Below, piece after piece: positions 62,364-64,000 of a DNA stretch of 64,000 nucleotides. The DNA is taken from the NCBI GenBank assembly GCA_018672475.1, contig JABHFS010000146.1, positions 1 through 64,000 on the forward strand, written 5' to 3'. A program made the position numbers and the translations under genes. The notes under the pieces are model-generated. The model was not told the DNA's origin. It was given only the letters and a program-made list of their open reading frames with translations, and made no database searches. Each line of letters opens with the position of its first letter. The stretch's first letter is position 1. The DNA comes from Gemmatimonadota bacterium. Lineage in GTDB: Bacteria > Latescibacterota > UBA2968 > UBA8231.

Positions 62364-63521
62364 ATGTTAGCTCTCGAAGGGCTGGGGGCCTACTTGGATG
62401 TCGGGTTGGTAATACTCGTTTCACTCTATTTTCTCGGAGCTTGCTGGTTCGTCTTGGGCACCCGTCGCAAGAATGTAACGACAGACCGTGTCCCGATGGT
62501 TTCTGTCGTAGTAGCTGCTCGCAACGAAGCCGAGCGTATTGCCGGCTGTTTAAGTGTGTTGTTAGTCCAGGACTATCCCCACAAGCAATACGAAGTGATT
62601 GTCGTCGATGATGGATCTACCGATGATACGGCCGGTATTATCGGTGAGCATCTCGATAGCCCAGTCTCTGTTCGGCTATTACAGACCGAAGGACTGGGGT
62701 CCAAGAAGGCGGCTTTGAGCTTGGGTATCGCCGAAGCCAAGGGGGATGTGATCCTCTCAACGGATGCGGATTGCCTGGTGTCCTTGGGCTGGATCAGTGG
62801 TATGGTTGCCCATTTTAGGGAAGGGGTAGGTTTTGTTATCGGCTACTCTCAAATCGGATCTGCAAGTGATATCCAGACTTGGCGTCATGGTTATGAGGCC
62901 GTCGATTTTACGAGCCTGATGACCTGTCTTTGGGGCAGTGCCGGTTGGGGGCACCCGATGGCGGCCTCGGGCCAGAATATAGGTTTCCTGCGAGAGGTCT
63001 ATTTCGAGGTTGGTGGGTATGACAAGATCATGCACCGGGCTTCTGGAGACGATGTGCTATTGCTGCAAATGGTGCGGAATTTACGCAAATGGTCGATTGT
63101 ATTTGCCAGCGATAACTCGACATTTGCGCAGCATCCTGTCGCCGAGTCTTGGCGCGCACTGTTGCGCCAGCGCAGTCGTTGGGCTTCCAATGCCACAGTT
63201 CTCTCTGGGTTGGATCCGCTCTTTTTTGCCCATATGCTTATTACCTATCTGCTGAGCATCCTGCTGCTGGCTACTCCCGTACTTTTGACGGTCGGACTAT
63301 TGAGTGTGCCGTTGTTCTTGGGGGCGGTTGCGGTTAAAACCGTTGCTGAATTTGCCGCTTTTAGCCGCGGTGTTACCTTGGCGGGGCGCAGGGAATTATA
63401 TCGCTATTTTCTTTTTTGGGCTTTGCTGCAACCGTTGCATGTCGTTGTCGTGGGCACTTTGGGCATCTTGGGGTTATTTAGCTGGAAGGGAAGAAACCAT
63501 CGCTGGGGGCGTCGTGTGTAA
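62364..63521 (+). CDS. GT2-family glycosyltransferase, membrane-bound
   Basis: A 385-residue family 2 glycosyltransferase with an N-terminal span (about 12-30), VIVVDDGSTDDTAG (about 74-87), VILSTDADCLV (about 130-140), SGDDVLLLQMV (about 227-237) and an intact QRSRWAS (about 267-273, the QxxRW motif). Four hydrophobic segments follow. Compared with the enzyme at 60174 it keeps the full catalytic set. The start ATG 62364 is 9 nt after the radical SAM stop, so the two are co-transcribed. Confidence 0.88.
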   Translation: MLALEGLGAYLDVGLVILVSLYFLGACWFVLGTRRKNVTTDRVPMVSVVVAARNEAERIAGCLSVLLVQDYPHKQYEVIVVDDGSTDDTAGIIGEHLDSPVSVRLLQTEGLGSKKAALSLGIAEAKGDVILSTDADCLVSLGWISGMVAHFREGVGFVIGYSQIGSASDIQTWRHGYEAVDFTSLMTCLWGSAGWGHPMAASGQNIGFLREVYFEVGGYDKIMHRASGDDVLLLQMVRNLRKWSIVFASDNSTFAQHPVAESWRALLRQRSRWASNATVLSGLDPLFFAHMLITYLLSILLLATPVLLTVGLLSVPLFLGAVAVKTVAEFAAFSRGVTLAGRRELYRYFLFWALLQPLHVVVVGTLGILGLFSWKGRNHRWGRRV

Positions 63522-63559
63522 AATGGGGCGTGAAAAAGGTGATGCAAAAGGAGTTTTGA

Positions 63560-64000
63560 GTGGGTAAACACGAAGTCGCACAGGCTAAGCTCGTTTGTCG
63601 GGAATTGAAAAAAAGTATCCCGGAGACGCGAGTCGAGCTCGATTATGAAAACGCCCTTGAATTGATGGTTGCCACCGTACTTTCGGCGCAATGCACTGAT
63701 GTTAAAGTCAATGAGGTAAGCAAGGCGCTATTTGAAAAATACCGCCGGCCAGAAGATTATGCGGGGGTGGAAGCTGAGGAACTGGAAGAGGATATTCGTC
63801 CGACGGGTTTTTACCGGCAAAAAACTAAGAATATCCAGGCGGCGATGCAGATGATTATAACCGACCACAATGGGCAGGTCCCCGATTCGATGGACGCTTT
63901 GACCCGATTGCCGGGAATTGGCCGCAAGAGCGCCAATGTTATCCTCGGCAATATTCACGGCGTGCCAGGCATTGTGGTCGATACCCATGTCGGGCGGGTC
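63560..64000 (+). CDS. nth: Endonuclease III, 5' part
   Basis: The first 147 residues of endonuclease III, a DNA glycosylase/AP lyase for oxidised pyrimidines. GTG 63560 follows GGAG (63550-63553) by 6 nt. Present are the start region (ELMVATVLSAQCTDVKVNEV), the helix-hairpin-helix LPGIGRKSANVILG with its catalytic Lys, and VDTHVGRV with the catalytic Asp. The 4Fe-4S cysteines would lie beyond the window edge. It follows the glycosyltransferase gene by 38 nt. Confidence 0.95.
   Translation, partial: MGKHEVAQAKLVCRELKKSIPETRVELDYENALELMVATVLSAQCTDVKVNEVSKALFEKYRRPEDYAGVEAEELEEDIRPTGFYRQKTKNIQAAMQMIITDHNGQVPDSMDALTRLPGIGRKSANVILGNIHGVPGIVVDTHVGRV

Overview
The window is about 54% GC by eye, densely coded, and reads as a chromosomal segment of a Gram-negative, probably flagellated bacterium with a large lipoprotein and outer-membrane secretome. 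Lineage cannot be settled from the sequence alone. The mixture of CRTAC1-type ASPIC/UnbV proteins, FlgD/CHU_C-like C-terminal domains, a DUF6785-type membrane protein, PhyH dioxygenase and amidohydrolase remnants suggests an FCB-group or related candidate phylum (Latescibacterota-like is my best guess, low confidence). Several sigma-70-type promoters with TTGACA/TTGACT boxes and 16-18 nt spacers are visible.

Region 1 (1-7.9 kb): end of a TPR protein, a PTS EIIA (PtsN-like) gene, then a tightly coupled four-gene repair operon. It encodes a helicase-like protein without Walker A, an active-looking UvrD/AddA-like helicase, a stand-alone PD-(D/E)XK nuclease with AddB-type iron-sulfur cysteines, and a RecJ-like protein whose catalytic motifs are lost. 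It looks like an AddAB enzyme split over separate polypeptides plus a dead RecJ.

Region 2 (7.9-33.7 kb): secretome and membrane region. It holds a DUF6785-like transporter-type protein, a strongly promoted secreted CBM9-like protein, a lipoprotein with a C9 tract, three paralogous secreted proteins with FlgD/CHU_C-like C-terminal domains all ending in -AY, and a large outer-membrane-type protein. It also holds a translationally coupled five-gene operon (TPR lipoprotein, UnbV lipoprotein, UnbV secreted protein, TPR lipoprotein, PpiC lipoprotein), a polytopic His-rich membrane protein fused to TPRs, and a third UnbV lipoprotein on the other strand.

Region 3 (33.9-45.8 kb): housekeeping on the minus strand (miaB, mtaB, pcrA-type helicase, mltG, an ARPP-1-like protein, a small membrane protein, fliM). 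Plus-strand fliS and an ABC-2 exporter pair follow, then a DUF420 protein.

Region 4 (45.8-49.2 kb): small accessory stretch with a wrecked amidohydrolase gene, a coiled-coil membrane protein, a PhyH dioxygenase, and a tyrosine recombinase lying directly 3' of tRNA-Thr(CGT).

Region 5 (49.2-64 kb): ftsA; a three-gene minus-strand set (unknown repeat protein, outer-membrane barrel, single-domain response regulator) divergent from ssb; a zinc-dependent phospholipase C-like gene and a G-tract-rich membrane protein; enolase; then a Wzi-like outer-membrane protein, two GT2 glycosyltransferases around a radical SAM/SPASM protein, and the start of endonuclease III.
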